A DNA stretch of 64,000 bases, taken from contig NZ_JAEPJQ010000007.1 of NCBI RefSeq assembly GCF_016827605.1, forward strand, positions 106,861-170,860. The letters run 5' to 3'. The translations under genes and the position numbers were made by a program. Below the pieces are notes generated by a model. The model saw only the letters and a list, made by a program, of their open reading frames with translations. It was not told the origin of the DNA and made no database searches. Source of the DNA: Hyunsoonleella ulvae (GTDB lineage: Bacteria > Bacteroidota > Bacteroidia > Flavobacteriales > Flavobacteriaceae). This document shows, in pieces, positions 54,358 through 63,761 of the stretch. Position 1 is the stretch's first letter. Every line of letters starts with the position of its first letter.

Positions 54358-55644
54358 ATGAAAATCATAAAAAATCCAAATAAAAGCGAATGGTCTGAAA
54401 TTTTAAAAAGACCAACCCAAACCGTTGGAGATATTGAGGGTACTGTTACTACAGTTTTTGATGATGTTTCTAAAAATGGGGATAGTGCTATTAAGCAATA
54501 TACGCAAAAGTTTGATGGTGTTTCTTTAGAATCTAGCGTGGTGACTTCTGAAGAAATTGAAGAGGCCATTCAATTAGTCCCTGTAAAACTGCAAGATGCT
54601 ATAAAACAGGCAAAGCACAATATTGAAACGTTTCATAAGGCTCAAAAAACATCAAAAGTAGAGGTAGAAACTACTAATGGCGTGAAATGCTGGCAAGAAA
54701 AAAGACCGATACAAAAAGTTGGTTTGTACATCCCAGGAGGTACAGCGCCCTTATTTTCAACAGTGTTGATGTTGGCTGTTCCTGCTCAAATAGCGGGTTG
54801 TAAAGAGATAGTTTTATGTTCTCCACCGAATAAAGAAAGTAAACTAGCACCAGAAATTTTGTTTACAGCTAAATTATGTGGTGTTACTAAAATTATAAAA
54901 GTAGGTGGTATACAAGCCATTGCAGGATTAACTTTTGGGACAGAAACCATTCCGAAAGTTTATAAAATTTTCGGACCCGGAAATCAGTATGTGACGGTAG
55001 CAAAACAAATAGCGACAAAATATGGTGTTGCTATTGATATGCCTGCAGGACCAAGTGAATTATTGGTAGTAGCTGATGAAACTGCAAATGCTGCTTATGT
55101 GGCATCAGATTTATTAAGTCAAGCCGAACATGGTACAGATAGTCAGGTAATTTTGGTGTCAACATCCAAAGGTTTTATAGATGAAGTTTCTAAAGAAATA
55201 GAGAAGCAGCTTGAAGTATTACCGAGAAAAGCCATTGCAGAAAAAGCCATAGCAAACTCAAAATTAATTTATGTTGAAAATGATGCGACTGCTCTAGAAA
55301 TGATTGATGAATATGGGCCAGAGCATTACATTATCTGTTGTAAAAACGAAGACCTTTATATTGATAACATAAATAATGCAGGATCAGTTTTTATAGGAGA
55401 TTATACGCCCGAAAGTGCGGGAGATTATGCCTCTGGAACCAATCACACATTACCCACGAATGGGTTTTCTAAAGCCTATTCTGGAGTGAATTTAGATAGC
55501 TTTATGAAAAGTATGACATTTCAAAAAATATCTAAAGAAGGTATTTTAAATATTGGCGAAACTATCGAGTTAATGGCAGAAGCAGAAGGCTTACAGGCGC
55601 ACAAAAATGCTGTGAGCATTCGATTAAAGGATTTGAAACAATGA
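54358..55644 (+). CDS. hisD: Histidinol dehydrogenase
   Basis: 428 residues from ATG 54358, preferred to an upstream TTG at 54343. GLYIPGGTAPLFSTVLMLA, FGPGNQYVTVAKQ, MPAGPSELLVVAD and LLSQAEHGTDSQ (zinc ligand and catalytic residues) are HisD hallmarks; YGPEHYI supplies the catalytic Glu-His. It performs the last two oxidations from histidinol to histidine with NAD and zinc. It overlaps hisC by 4 bases (ATGA). Confidence 0.94.
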   Translation: MKIIKNPNKSEWSEILKRPTQTVGDIEGTVTTVFDDVSKNGDSAIKQYTQKFDGVSLESSVVTSEEIEEAIQLVPVKLQDAIKQAKHNIETFHKAQKTSKVEVETTNGVKCWQEKRPIQKVGLYIPGGTAPLFSTVLMLAVPAQIAGCKEIVLCSPPNKESKLAPEILFTAKLCGVTKIIKVGGIQAIAGLTFGTETIPKVYKIFGPGNQYVTVAKQIATKYGVAIDMPAGPSELLVVADETANAAYVASDLLSQAEHGTDSQVILVSTSKGFIDEVSKEIEKQLEVLPRKAIAEKAIANSKLIYVENDATALEMIDEYGPEHYIICCKNEDLYIDNINNAGSVFIGDYTPESAGDYASGTNHTLPTNGFSKAYSGVNLDSFMKSMTFQKISKEGILNIGETIELMAEAEGLQAHKNAVSIRLKDLKQ

Positions 55645-56678
55645 GTATTCAAGATTTAATAAGACCAACTGTAAAAGCGTTAAAACCATATTCATCAGCA
55701 AGAGATGAATATCAAGGTAATAGTGATGCTATGGTGTTTTTGGATGCCAATGAAAACCCGTTTGAAAATGGTGTAAATCGTTATCCAGATCCGCAACAGC
55801 GTACTGTAAAATCATTGCTTTCAGAAATAAAGTCTATTCCTCAAAAAAATATACTTTTAGGTAATGGTAGTGATGAAGTGCTAGATTTAATTTATCGTGC
55901 GTTTTGCGAGCCAAATCAAGATAACATTATTACGTTACCACCCACCTATGGTATGTATAGTGTTTTAGCCAACATCAATGCTATTGCTATAAAAAGTGTG
56001 CAGCTGGATGAAAATTTTCAACCTAAAGTTGATGCTATCTTAGAGGAAGCAGATTCAAACTCTAAATTATTGTTTTTGTGTTCGCCAAATAATCCAACAG
56101 CGAATAGTTTTAAAGCTAAATCTATAGAACGATTAGTAAGAGAATTTAAAGGCATTGTAGTTATTGACGAAGCGTATATCGATTTTTCAAACGAAGAAAG
56201 TTGGGCAAGCAGATTGAATGAGTTTCCAAACTTAATCGTCACTCAAACATTATCTAAAGCTTTCGGAATGGCAGGTATTCGCTTGGGTATTTGTTATGCT
56301 TCGGAAGAAATTATTTCGGTTTTAAATCGAATAAAACCTCCTTACAATGTTAACGAACTCACGCAACAAAAAGCGATTGCGCAATTAAAGCAAAATGAGT
56401 TAACACAACAGCAAGTAGCATCAATATTAAGCGAGCGTGATATTTTAGTTGAAGAATTAGATGCTATTAGTTTTGTTTCAAAAATATATCCCTCAGATGC
56501 TAATTTTGTGCTAGCTAAGGTAGATGATGCTACAAAGCGTTATAATGAGTTAATAACAAAAGGCATTGTAATCAGGAATAGGACAACCCAACCCGGATGC
56601 GAAAATTGCTTGCGTTTTACGGTGGGAACTAAGGAAGAGAATAAAGTTTTAATAAAAGCATTAAAAGCGTTAGAATGA
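55641..56678 (+). CDS. hisC: Histidinol-phosphate aminotransferase
   Basis: 345 residues. It is a fold-type I PLP enzyme with FLDANENPFENG, NILLGNGSDEVLDLI, LCSPNNPTAN, VIDEAYIDF and the PLP Lys in QTLSKAFGMAGIRLG. It converts imidazole-acetol phosphate to histidinol phosphate with glutamate. Translation is coupled to hisD. The stop lies one base before a palindromic element. Confidence 0.93.
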   Translation: MSIQDLIRPTVKALKPYSSARDEYQGNSDAMVFLDANENPFENGVNRYPDPQQRTVKSLLSEIKSIPQKNILLGNGSDEVLDLIYRAFCEPNQDNIITLPPTYGMYSVLANINAIAIKSVQLDENFQPKVDAILEEADSNSKLLFLCSPNNPTANSFKAKSIERLVREFKGIVVIDEAYIDFSNEESWASRLNEFPNLIVTQTLSKAFGMAGIRLGICYASEEIISVLNRIKPPYNVNELTQQKAIAQLKQNELTQQQVASILSERDILVEELDAISFVSKIYPSDANFVLAKVDDATKRYNELITKGIVIRNRTTQPGCENCLRFTVGTKEENKVLIKALKALE

Positions 56679-56679
56679 T

Positions 56680-56782
56680 TTGTCATTCCGCACTGTCCCA
56701 CTGAGCGCAGTCGAAGTGTGATGCGGAATCCATATAAATTTGAATATAATAAAATAGATTCCTGCCTTCGCAGGAATGACAA
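56680..56782 (+). repeat. 103-base palindromic element filling the hisC-hisB gap
   Basis: Bounded by inverted ends TTGTCATTCC (56680-56689) and GGAATGACAA (56773-56782). Inside are GGAATC and the hairpin TTCCTGC-CTTC-GCAGGAA (56759-56776). The element begins one base after the hisC stop and ends 4 bases before the hisB ATG. The 33-base segment 56757-56789 recurs identically at 60356-60388 before hisIE. It resembles REP/MITE-type dispersed repeats of Flavobacteriaceae. Confidence 0.75.
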
Positions 56783-56786
56783 GAAA

Positions 56787-57923
56787 ATGAAAAAAGTATT
56801 ATTTATAGACAGAGACGGTACATTGGTGTTAGAACCACCTGTAGATTATCAACTTGATAGTCTAGAGAAATTGGAGTTCTATCCAAAAGTATTTCAATAC
56901 ATGGCGAAAATAGCTAGTGAATTGGATTATGAGTTAGTGATGGTAACCAACCAAGACGGTCTAGGAACGGATAGTTTTCCCGAAGACACCTTTTGGCCAG
57001 CGCAGAATAAAATCATTGATGCGTTTAAAAAGGAAGGTGTCGTATTTTCAGAAGTTCATATTGATAAAACCTTTCCGCATGAGAATGCTGAAACCCGAAA
57101 ACCAAGAACAGGGTTGTTAACTCAGTATTTTTCAAAAGACTATGATTTGGAGAATTCGTTCGTGTTAGGCGATAGAATTACAGATATGGAGTTGGCTAAA
57201 AACCTTGGTGCAAAAGGTATTTATTTATCTGAAGATCCAGAATTAGGTGCTGACGAAATTGAAAGTACAAAACAAGATATTTTAGATTGTATAGCCTTAA
57301 CAAGTACTGATTGGGCTGAGATATACGAGTTTTTAAAGCTGAAAGATAGAGTTGAAGAGATAACTCGTAACACCAATGAAACACAGATATATATAAAATT
57401 GAATTTAGATGGTTCTGGCAAAAATGATATTGATACTGGTTTGTCGTTTTTCGATCATATGTTAGATCAAATTGGGCGTCACGGAGCTATGGATTTAACC
57501 ATTAAAGTAGATGGCGATCTAGAAGTTGACGAGCACCATACCATTGAAGATACCATGATTGCTTTAGGCGAATTGTTTCATAAAGCCTTAGGCAATAAAT
57601 TAGGTATAGAACGTTACGGTTTTTGTTTACCAATGGATGATTGTTTAGCACAAGTAGCTGTAGATTTTGGCGGAAGAAACTGGCTGGAGTGGGATGCAGA
57701 ATTTAAACGCGAAAAAATTGGTGATATGCCAACAGAAATGTTTTATCATTTATTTAAATCGTTTACAGATGGTGCAAAATGTAATTTAAATATAAAAGCA
57801 GAAGGTACAAACGAACACCATAAAATTGAAGGGATTTTTAAAGCCTTTGCAAAAGCTATGAAAATGGCGGTAAAAAGAGACCCAAATAAGATGTTTTTAC
57901 CGAGTACAAAAGGAATGCTTTAA
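56787..57923 (+). CDS. hisB: Bifunctional histidinol-phosphatase / imidazoleglycerol-phosphate dehydratase
   Basis: 378 residues from ATG 56787; the frame extends upstream through the palindromic element, so earlier starts are rejected. The N-terminal HAD phosphatase (about 1-165) has [13 protein letters not shown] and VTNQDGLGT. The C-terminal dehydratase has [22 protein letters not shown] and [14 protein letters not shown] with the metal-binding histidines. It therefore supplies two steps of the pathway, so no separate HisN is needed. Confidence 0.93.
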   Translation: MKKVLFIDRDGTLVLEPPVDYQLDSLEKLEFYPKVFQYMAKIASELDYELVMVTNQDGLGTDSFPEDTFWPAQNKIIDAFKKEGVVFSEVHIDKTFPHENAETRKPRTGLLTQYFSKDYDLENSFVLGDRITDMELAKNLGAKGIYLSEDPELGADEIESTKQDILDCIALTSTDWAEIYEFLKLKDRVEEITRNTNETQIYIKLNLDGSGKNDIDTGLSFFDHMLDQIGRHGAMDLTIKVDGDLEVDEHHTIEDTMIALGELFHKALGNKLGIERYGFCLPMDDCLAQVAVDFGGRNWLEWDAEFKREKIGDMPTEMFYHLFKSFTDGAKCNLNIKAEGTNEHHKIEGIFKAFAKAMKMAVKRDPNKMFLPSTKGML

Positions 57924-58025
57924 AAATTCCAAAAACAAAACTCCAAACTCCAACCAGTTCAAGTGAGTTTTGGAATTTAGTGATTGAAAATTGGATTTTG
58001 TAATTATTAGTTTTCAAAATCCTAA
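57924..58025 (+). repeat. Inverted repeat between hisB and hisH
   Basis: AAATTCCAAAA (57924-57934) and TTTTGGAATTT (57968-57978) are perfect 11-base complements separated by 33 bases, followed by AT-rich sequence with further TTGGATTTTG-like copies. The gap has no coding potential. It resembles a dispersed repeat of flavobacterial genomes. Confidence 0.55.
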
Positions 58026-58634
58026 ATGTCAAAATTAAGAAATAGAAATAGTTTGAAACTAATAATTATTGATTACGGCGCAGGAAATATAAAAAGCATT
58101 CAGTTTGCTTTTAAACGTTTGGGGTATGATGCTGTTTTATCAAACGATCCAGAAGAAATTAAAGCGGCAGATAAAGTGATATTTCCTGGTGTAGGAGAAG
58201 CAAGCTCTGCAATGAAAATGCTTAAGGAGAGTGGTTTGGACAAACTGATTCCAAGTTTAAAACAGCCTGTATTAGGTATTTGTTTAGGTATGCAATTGAT
58301 GTGTTTGCATACTGAAGAGGGTAATACAGAAGGTTTGGGTATTTTTGAAACCAAAGTAAAACGCTTTTCAGATGATGTAAAAGTGCCGCAAATGGGATGG
58401 AATGTTATAAAAGATTTAAAATCCGATTTATTTAAAGGTATTAAAGAAAATGAATATATGTACTTGGTACATAGTTATTATGCTGAACATTGTAATGAAA
58501 CCATAGCAAAAACGGATTATGGTATCAATTATGCGTCTGCATTACAACATGAAAATTTTTATGGCACTCAGTTTCATCCAGAAAAAAGCGGAAATGAAGG
58601 TGCTAAAATATTAAAGAACTTTATAAATATATAG
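58026..58634 (+). CDS. hisH: Imidazole glycerol phosphate synthase, glutaminase subunit
   Basis: 202 residues. It is a class I glutaminase with VLGICLGMQL (Cys nucleophile, about 88) and GTQFHPEKS (His/Glu). The N terminus KLIIIDYGAGNIKSIQ is preceded by about ten extra residues when ATG 58026 is used; TTG at 58053 would give the usual length and is a real alternative given other TTG starts in the window. It supplies ammonia to HisF. Confidence 0.92.
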   Translation: MSKLRNRNSLKLIIIDYGAGNIKSIQFAFKRLGYDAVLSNDPEEIKAADKVIFPGVGEASSAMKMLKESGLDKLIPSLKQPVLGICLGMQLMCLHTEEGNTEGLGIFETKVKRFSDDVKVPQMGWNVIKDLKSDLFKGIKENEYMYLVHSYYAEHCNETIAKTDYGINYASALQHENFYGTQFHPEKSGNEGAKILKNFINI

Positions 58635-58697
58635 CATTTAGCAGTTGGCTCTTAGCTTTTTGCTAATGGCCAATAGCTAATTGCCAATAGCTAGAAA
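58635..58697 (+). repeat. Short direct repeats between hisH and hisA
   Basis: GCCAATAGCTA occurs at 58669-58679 and 58683-58693, a 14-base period, with further related TTAGC/GCTAA words before them that can pair. Too short and irregular for a CRISPR array. Confidence 0.5.
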
Positions 58698-59423
58698 ATG
58701 AGAATAATTCCAGCAATAGACATCATAGATGGTAAATGTGTAAGATTGTCCAAAGGCGATTACAGCACAAAGAAAATATACAATGAGAATCCACTAGAAA
58801 TTGCAAAGCAATACGAAGATCATGGTATTGAGTATCTGCATTTAGTGGATTTAGATGGTGCAAAAGCAAGTCATATTGTAAACCATAAGGTTTTAGAAAC
58901 CATTGCAGCGAAAACAAATTTAAAGATTGATTTTGGTGGTGGCCTAAAAACTGATGAAGATTTACGTATTGCTTTTGAATCTGGAGCAGGACAAATAACA
59001 GGCGGCAGTATTGCCGTTAAAAAACCAGAGGTTTTTAAAAGTTGGTTAGCTAAATTTGGAGCTGACAAAATCATTTTGGGAGCTGATGCCAACAATGAAA
59101 AAATTGCTATAAGTGGGTGGTTAGAAGAATCTGATGAGGAATTGATACCGTTTGTAAAAAACTATATGCAGGAAGGTGTGTCGTACGTAATTTGTACAGA
59201 TATAGCTAAGGATGGCATGCTAGAAGGTCCGTCGTTTGATTTATATGAAAAGATGCTAGGGGAGTTAGAAGGTGTTAAATTGATTGCTTCGGGCGGTATT
59301 TCAAAATTTGATGAACTTCCAAAATTAGCAGCATTAGGTTGCGAAGGTACTATCATAGGAAAAGCGATTTATGAAAATAAAATAAGTTTAAAACAGTTAG
59401 AAAATTATATAGTTGCTAGTTAA
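58698..59423 (+). CDS. hisA: ProFAR isomerase
   Basis: 241 residues. It is a TIM barrel with [19 protein letters not shown] (catalytic Asp), [13 protein letters not shown], the second Asp in [16 protein letters not shown] and [13 protein letters not shown]. It isomerises ProFAR to PRFAR. Normal length, in standard order after hisH. Confidence 0.93.
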   Translation: MRIIPAIDIIDGKCVRLSKGDYSTKKIYNENPLEIAKQYEDHGIEYLHLVDLDGAKASHIVNHKVLETIAAKTNLKIDFGGGLKTDEDLRIAFESGAGQITGGSIAVKKPEVFKSWLAKFGADKIILGADANNEKIAISGWLEESDEELIPFVKNYMQEGVSYVICTDIAKDGMLEGPSFDLYEKMLGELEGVKLIASGGISKFDELPKLAALGCEGTIIGKAIYENKISLKQLENYIVAS

Positions 59424-59495
59424 TAGTTATTGGTTAATAGCTTAAAAAAAACCATAACAACCAATAACCAATAACCAGTAACAGTAACCAAATAA
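59424..59495 (+). repeat. Inverted and direct repeats between hisA and hisF
   Basis: GTTATTGGTT (59426-59435) and AACCAATAAC (59459-59468) pair perfectly around 23 bases. Downstream, CCAATAA/CCAATAA/CCAGTAA form a 7-base tandem repeat. No coding potential. Confidence 0.55.
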
Positions 59496-60251
59496 ATGTT
59501 AACAAAAAGAATAATACCCTGCTTAGACATCAAAAACGGACGCACCGTAAAAGGTGTAAATTTTGTGGATTTGCGTGATGCAGGAGACCCTGTAGCATTA
59601 GCGAAACAATATGCTGAACAAGGTGCCGATGAATTAGTGTTCTTAGATATTGCAGCCACTTTAGAAAATAGAGGCACTACTTTAGATATGGTATTGCGTG
59701 TTGCTGAACAAGTCAATATACCATTTACCGTAGGTGGCGGTATTTCTAGCGTTGCTCATGTAGATGCCTTATTGAAAAATGGCGCAGACAAAGTATCTAT
59801 TAACTCTTCGGCTGTGAAACGTCCAGAATTAGTAAACGAATTAGCCGATAAGTTTGGCAGCCAATGTGTGGTTGTAGCTATTGATGCAAAAGAAGTTGAT
59901 GGACAATGGAAAGTACATTTAGCAGGAGGCACCATTCCAACAGAGATTGATTTGTTTGAATGGGCAAAAGAGGTAGAAGAACGTGGTGCAGGAGAGATAC
60001 TGTTTACCTCGATGAATCACGATGGTACTAAAAATGGTTTTGCCAATAAAGCTTTAGCGAAATTATCTGGAGAATTAAATATTCCAATAATTGCATCAGG
60101 TGGTGCAGGAAATGTGCAGCATTTTGTAGACACCTTTAAAGAAGGACAATCTGATGCGGCATTGGCGGCTAGTGTGTTTCATTTTGGAGAAATTCCTATT
60201 CCTGAGTTAAAAAAAGCATTAAAAGAACAAGATATTGAAGTGCGTATTTGA
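59496..60251 (+). CDS. hisF: Imidazole glycerol phosphate synthase, cyclase subunit
   Basis: 251 residues. It is a TIM barrel with [19 protein letters not shown] (catalytic Asp), [26 protein letters not shown] and the second catalytic Asp in [12 protein letters not shown], with [14 protein letters not shown] near the end. It forms IGP and AICAR from PRFAR using ammonia from HisH. Confidence 0.94.
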   Translation: MLTKRIIPCLDIKNGRTVKGVNFVDLRDAGDPVALAKQYAEQGADELVFLDIAATLENRGTTLDMVLRVAEQVNIPFTVGGGISSVAHVDALLKNGADKVSINSSAVKRPELVNELADKFGSQCVVVAIDAKEVDGQWKVHLAGGTIPTEIDLFEWAKEVEERGAGEILFTSMNHDGTKNGFANKALAKLSGELNIPIIASGGAGNVQHFVDTFKEGQSDAALAASVFHFGEIPIPELKKALKEQDIEVRI

Positions 60252-60385
60252 AGCCCCCTAACCCCCAAAGGGGGAACTCTTACTCAAACTCAAGACAATT
60301 ATGAAGAGTAAAAGATTTATATGCGGATCAACAAAAAAAGTAATAATATAAAATCGATTCCTGCCTTCGCAGGAATGACAAGAAA
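60252..60385 (+). repeat. Repeat-filled gap between hisF and hisIE
   Basis: CCCCCAAAGGGGG (60267-60279) forms a hairpin within an AGCCCCCTAACCCCC-type unit related to the element near 63.8 kb. Further on, 60356-60388 repeats exactly the 33 bases found before hisB, including the TTCCTGC/GCAGGAA hairpin and the sequence up to the start codon. No gene is present. Confidence 0.7.
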
Positions 60386-60979
60386 ATGGAAATAAAATAC
60401 GATCAAAACGGTTTAGTACCAGCTATCATTCAAGATGCCACCACGAAAAATGTATTAATGTTGGGGTACATGAATGCCGAAGCCTATCAAAAGACATTGG
60501 AAACTAAGAAAGTCACTTTTTTCAGTAGAAGCAAGCAGCGTCTATGGACCAAAGGCGAAGAAAGTGGCAACTTTTTAGAATTGGTTGATATTAAGAACGA
60601 TTGCGATAAAGACACACTTTTAGTTCGCGCAAATCCTGTAGGCCCCACATGCCATACAGGTACCGATACATGTTGGCACGAGGAAAACACGCCCAACTAC
60701 GGCTTCTTTTCTACATTGGAAGATGTCATTGCAGAACGCGTGGCTAATAAAGACACTGCAAAATCTTATGTGGCAAGTTTGTTTTCAAAAGGCATTAATA
60801 AGGTTGCCCAAAAAGTAGGCGAGGAGGCTGTAGAAACTGTAATTGAGGCAATGGATAATAATGACGAGCTGTTCTTATATGAATCCGCTGATTTATTATT
60901 TCATTACTTAATGCTACTACAAGCCAAAGGCTTTACATTAAAGGATATTGAAAAAGAATTAAAAAGTAGGTATAAGTAA
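60386..60979 (+). CDS. hisIE: Phosphoribosyl-AMP cyclohydrolase / phosphoribosyl-ATP pyrophosphatase
   Basis: 197 residues. The HisI part (about 1-110) has MLGYMNAEAYQKTLET, FFSRSKQRLWTKGEESGN and TCHTGTDTCW with zinc-binding Cys. The HisE part (about 115-197) has KGINKVAQKVGEEAVETVIEA. The fusion carries out steps two and three of the pathway. Its start codon is embedded in the shared 33-base repeat. Last gene of the operon. Confidence 0.94.
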   Translation: MEIKYDQNGLVPAIIQDATTKNVLMLGYMNAEAYQKTLETKKVTFFSRSKQRLWTKGEESGNFLELVDIKNDCDKDTLLVRANPVGPTCHTGTDTCWHEENTPNYGFFSTLEDVIAERVANKDTAKSYVASLFSKGINKVAQKVGEEAVETVIEAMDNNDELFLYESADLLFHYLMLLQAKGFTLKDIEKELKSRYK

Positions 60980-61048
60980 CATTAAAAAAACTTTTACTAC
61001 TTTTAGCGTAAAATAGTACGTAATAACCCCAAAAAAACCTACTATATT

Positions 61049-62452
61049 ATGTTTAAACCTACTACTACTACCAAATGGTATTTATATTTGTATATAATTA
61101 CCTTATTGTTTTCGTGCTATAACGATTCGGACGACCCAAAAAATGTTACACCTTCATCTTTAAGTGATACTGACTCCAACAACCCAAACCCATTTAATGG
61201 TGTTATGGGGCCTATAGATGTGTTGCCTTATTCAGAAATATCTACAAAAGCATATATAATAGAGTTAGAGCGGTGGGATATTCCAAATAATAGAACGGAA
61301 GCTGTAAAAACTACAGACAATTTACAAGCAGCAATAGATTGGGCCATTGCAGAAGGTTATGGTATTATTCGCTTACCAAAAGGACATTACTTAATAGGTA
61401 AATACGGAAACGATATTTATCAAGCTGGTATTACATTAGATGATAACGTAGCATTTTTACTAGATGAAAATGCTGTTATAGAAATGGCGCCAAACAATAA
61501 ATGGAATTATTGCGCTATAGCAGTAAGAAATAAAGTTAACGTTGTCATTTCTGGAGGAACAATATTAGGCGATAGAAACCATGTTTACACTCCAAGAGCT
61601 GATGGCGCTTCAACCCATGATGAAGGGCATTTAATTTGTATTGAAGGCGAAAGTCAGTTTGTTACTGTAGAAAATGTAATACTAGGAAAAGCTAATGGCG
61701 ATGGAATTTTAATGGTTGGAAATAAGAAGGGCGAAGCTCAAAATTTAAAGCATATTACTATAAGGAGGAATAACTTTTCAGATAATAGAAGACAAGGTGT
61801 TTCTCTTGTTGGAAGTGCAGATGTATTAATAGAACTTAATGAAATTCATCATACCAACGGCACATCGCCTCAGTTTGGTGTAGATATAGAAGGAGCAGGT
61901 AGAACAAATAAAGATATTGCTATTATAAACAATTATTTTCACAATAATAGAGGTGGCGATATTGTGAATACGGATGGTAAAAATGTACTAGTAGAACATA
62001 ATATTTTGTTACAAGGCGATGACAGCGAATATATAGATGGTCCAGTGGTGTACTGGAAAAATGCAGATTGGACGATAAGGCATAATAGCATAACTATGCG
62101 CACCGTTTCTGTGAATAACTGGAATGGAATTTTGATGTATTCCAACGACAACCCAAAAACCAATCCAGCAACAACTTACATATATGATAATACATTAAAT
62201 AATTGCGGCATGTATATGTATAAAGGAGCAGACTTGGAGATTTATAATAACTATATGAACCATGGGCATTTGGCGTTTAAGGAAATGCTCAATTTAACCT
62301 TAACCAATAACCATGTAGATCATGATAACAAATGTTGGGCCTACCGCTTTTTAGAAGTTAGCGGTAATGCCTCTGGCAATACTTACAATGGAGAAGCATT
62401 CAATATCCCTTTAGTTACAGATGCAACATGGGATGGCTGTTGGATAAGGTAA
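61049..62452 (+). CDS. Surface lipoprotein with right-handed parallel beta-helix, second copy
   Basis: 467 residues. The lipoprotein signal ends LLFSC (Cys about 22), followed by YNDSDD, an acidic surface-export-type signal. An N-terminal segment with DNLQAAIDWAIAEGYGIIRLP resembles pectate lyase superfamily starts. The helix repeats are NVVISGGTILGDRNHVY, ITIRRNNF and VLIELNEIHH. It aligns with the lipoprotein at 6309 around GDRxxHxY and the THDEGH/NTHEWV stretch. Probably a polysaccharide lyase, hydrolase or epimerase; the substrate cannot be read. It follows the his operon by 69 bases and may have its own promoter (TACTTTTA near 61000). Confidence 0.75.
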   Translation: MFKPTTTTKWYLYLYIITLLFSCYNDSDDPKNVTPSSLSDTDSNNPNPFNGVMGPIDVLPYSEISTKAYIIELERWDIPNNRTEAVKTTDNLQAAIDWAIAEGYGIIRLPKGHYLIGKYGNDIYQAGITLDDNVAFLLDENAVIEMAPNNKWNYCAIAVRNKVNVVISGGTILGDRNHVYTPRADGASTHDEGHLICIEGESQFVTVENVILGKANGDGILMVGNKKGEAQNLKHITIRRNNFSDNRRQGVSLVGSADVLIELNEIHHTNGTSPQFGVDIEGAGRTNKDIAIINNYFHNNRGGDIVNTDGKNVLVEHNILLQGDDSEYIDGPVVYWKNADWTIRHNSITMRTVSVNNWNGILMYSNDNPKTNPATTYIYDNTLNNCGMYMYKGADLEIYNNYMNHGHLAFKEMLNLTLTNNHVDHDNKCWAYRFLEVSGNASGNTYNGEAFNIPLVTDATWDGCWIR

Positions 62453-62466
62453 CCCTTTATAAGTCG

Positions 62467-62886
62467 CTAAGATAGCCAACCATTAGCTTCAGATTTTCTT
62501 GCAAACCAGGTAAAGATAAAAGCAAATACAATTATCATTATGGTCATACCTATACTTGAAGCATAACCATTTATTAAAATATATCCCATTCGTACAATTA
62601 CTGCTAATAGAGATAATAACCACAATTTAACCGACCACGATTTTCTTAGTAGCAATCCAATGGCCGCTAAAGCACCAGCAAAAACTGCAATTGCAAAAGC
62701 AGCGGTAACCCATGCTGGCATATTTGCATCAATTTCAAGTTGTTCGGGTGTGTACATAGCACGGTAACTTTCTGTATTATAGGCTTGTTCTAAATAAGCT
62801 TTTACACCCATGCCATTCCAGATAAGTGCAATAACACTAATAATCCAAAACCAAATTGGTGGTTTGTTTGATGTAGAATTCGACAT
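62467..62886 (-). CDS. Small four-helix membrane protein of unknown function
   Basis: 139 residues from ATG 62886 (MSNSTSNKPPIWFW), chosen over a TTG at 62922. Hydrophobic segments lie at about 10-28, 58-80, 84-102 and 105-127. The loop after helix one has YNTESYRAMYTPEQLEID. I do not assign a family; I recall similar small flavobacterial membrane proteins without function. Divergent from the TruA-like gene and convergent with the beta-helix gene. Confidence 0.7.
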   Translation of the reverse strand: MSNSTSNKPPIWFWIISVIALIWNGMGVKAYLEQAYNTESYRAMYTPEQLEIDANMPAWVTAAFAIAVFAGALAAIGLLLRKSWSVKLWLLSLLAVIVRMGYILINGYASSIGMTIMIIVFAFIFTWFARKSEANGWLS

Positions 62887-62984
62887 AATTTTAAAGTATT
62901 TAGTTAGTAAATTGATATACAATTTATAAATTTTTTGTCACAGTGGATTATATAGACTAATTTTCGCTCTTCGTTTCAAGGTAT

Positions 62985-63761
62985 ATGAAAAAGTATTTTT
63001 ACGTCATAAAAATCCAATATTTGGGCTATCGTTTTCATGGTTGGCAAAAACAACCAAGTTTGAAAACCTTGCACTTAATGGTGGATAGAACATTCAATTA
63101 TATTTTAGAAGGAAAGTATTTTAAAACACTTACTTCTGGTAGAACTGATGCCATGGTTTCTGCTGAAAGTGCTGCGTTTGAGTTGTTTTTAAAAGAACCT
63201 ATTGAAGATGACATAGCTTTTTTAGAGTTATTCAATTATAATCTACCACAAGATATTAAAGCCTTAAGCATAAAGGAGGTTGATGCAGAATTTAATATTA
63301 TTCAACACTCTAAAATTAAAGAATACCTGTATTTGTTTACCTATGGCGAAAAATGCCATCCATTTTGCGCACCAATCATGACCACGATTTTAGACGATTT
63401 GGATATTGATATTATGAAACAAGGCGCCAAATTATTCGAGGGCGAAAACTACTTATGGTCTTATTGCTATAAACCAACCGAAAATGGCGTTTACACACGT
63501 CATATTCTACAATGCGAATTGGTAGAAAACCATATATATACCGCCAATTACTTTCCTGAAAAAACATATTTACTAAGAGTAAAGGGCAAAGGGTTTATGC
63601 GTAACCAAATACGATTAATGATGGGGACTTTAATCGATTTAGGCAAAGGAAAATTAACACTAAAAGATATTGAAGATAGTCTTGTTCCCGATAGTAAGAT
63701 TAAAATGAATTACATCGCACCGGCTTCGGGATTGATTTTGAATGCTGTGGAGTTTGAGTAA
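62985..63761 (+). CDS. tRNA pseudouridine synthase, TruA-like
   Basis: 258 residues. IQYLGYRFHGWQKQPS at the N terminus, the catalytic Asp in SGRTDAMVSAES (about 55) and FMRNQIRLMMGTLIDLGKG at the C terminus match the TruA family. Typical TruA has GRTDAGVHA; here the loop reads GRTDAMVSA, so it is a divergent paralogue and may modify another position or RNA. The canonical truA is not in the window. Repeats follow the stop. Confidence 0.8.
   Translation: MKKYFYVIKIQYLGYRFHGWQKQPSLKTLHLMVDRTFNYILEGKYFKTLTSGRTDAMVSAESAAFELFLKEPIEDDIAFLELFNYNLPQDIKALSIKEVDAEFNIIQHSKIKEYLYLFTYGEKCHPFCAPIMTTILDDLDIDIMKQGAKLFEGENYLWSYCYKPTENGVYTRHILQCELVENHIYTANYFPEKTYLLRVKGKGFMRNQIRLMMGTLIDLGKGKLTLKDIEDSLVPDSKIKMNYIAPASGLILNAVEFE

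Noticed and set aside
56718..56786. N-terminal extension of hisB through the palindromic element
   Set aside because: The extra residues (ending CLRRNDKK) come from the dispersed repeat, and HisB normally begins at the HAD motif right after ATG 56787.
58635..58697. Possible CRISPR-like repeats between hisH and hisA
   Set aside because: Only two 11-base copies 14 bases apart with no spacers and no cas genes.
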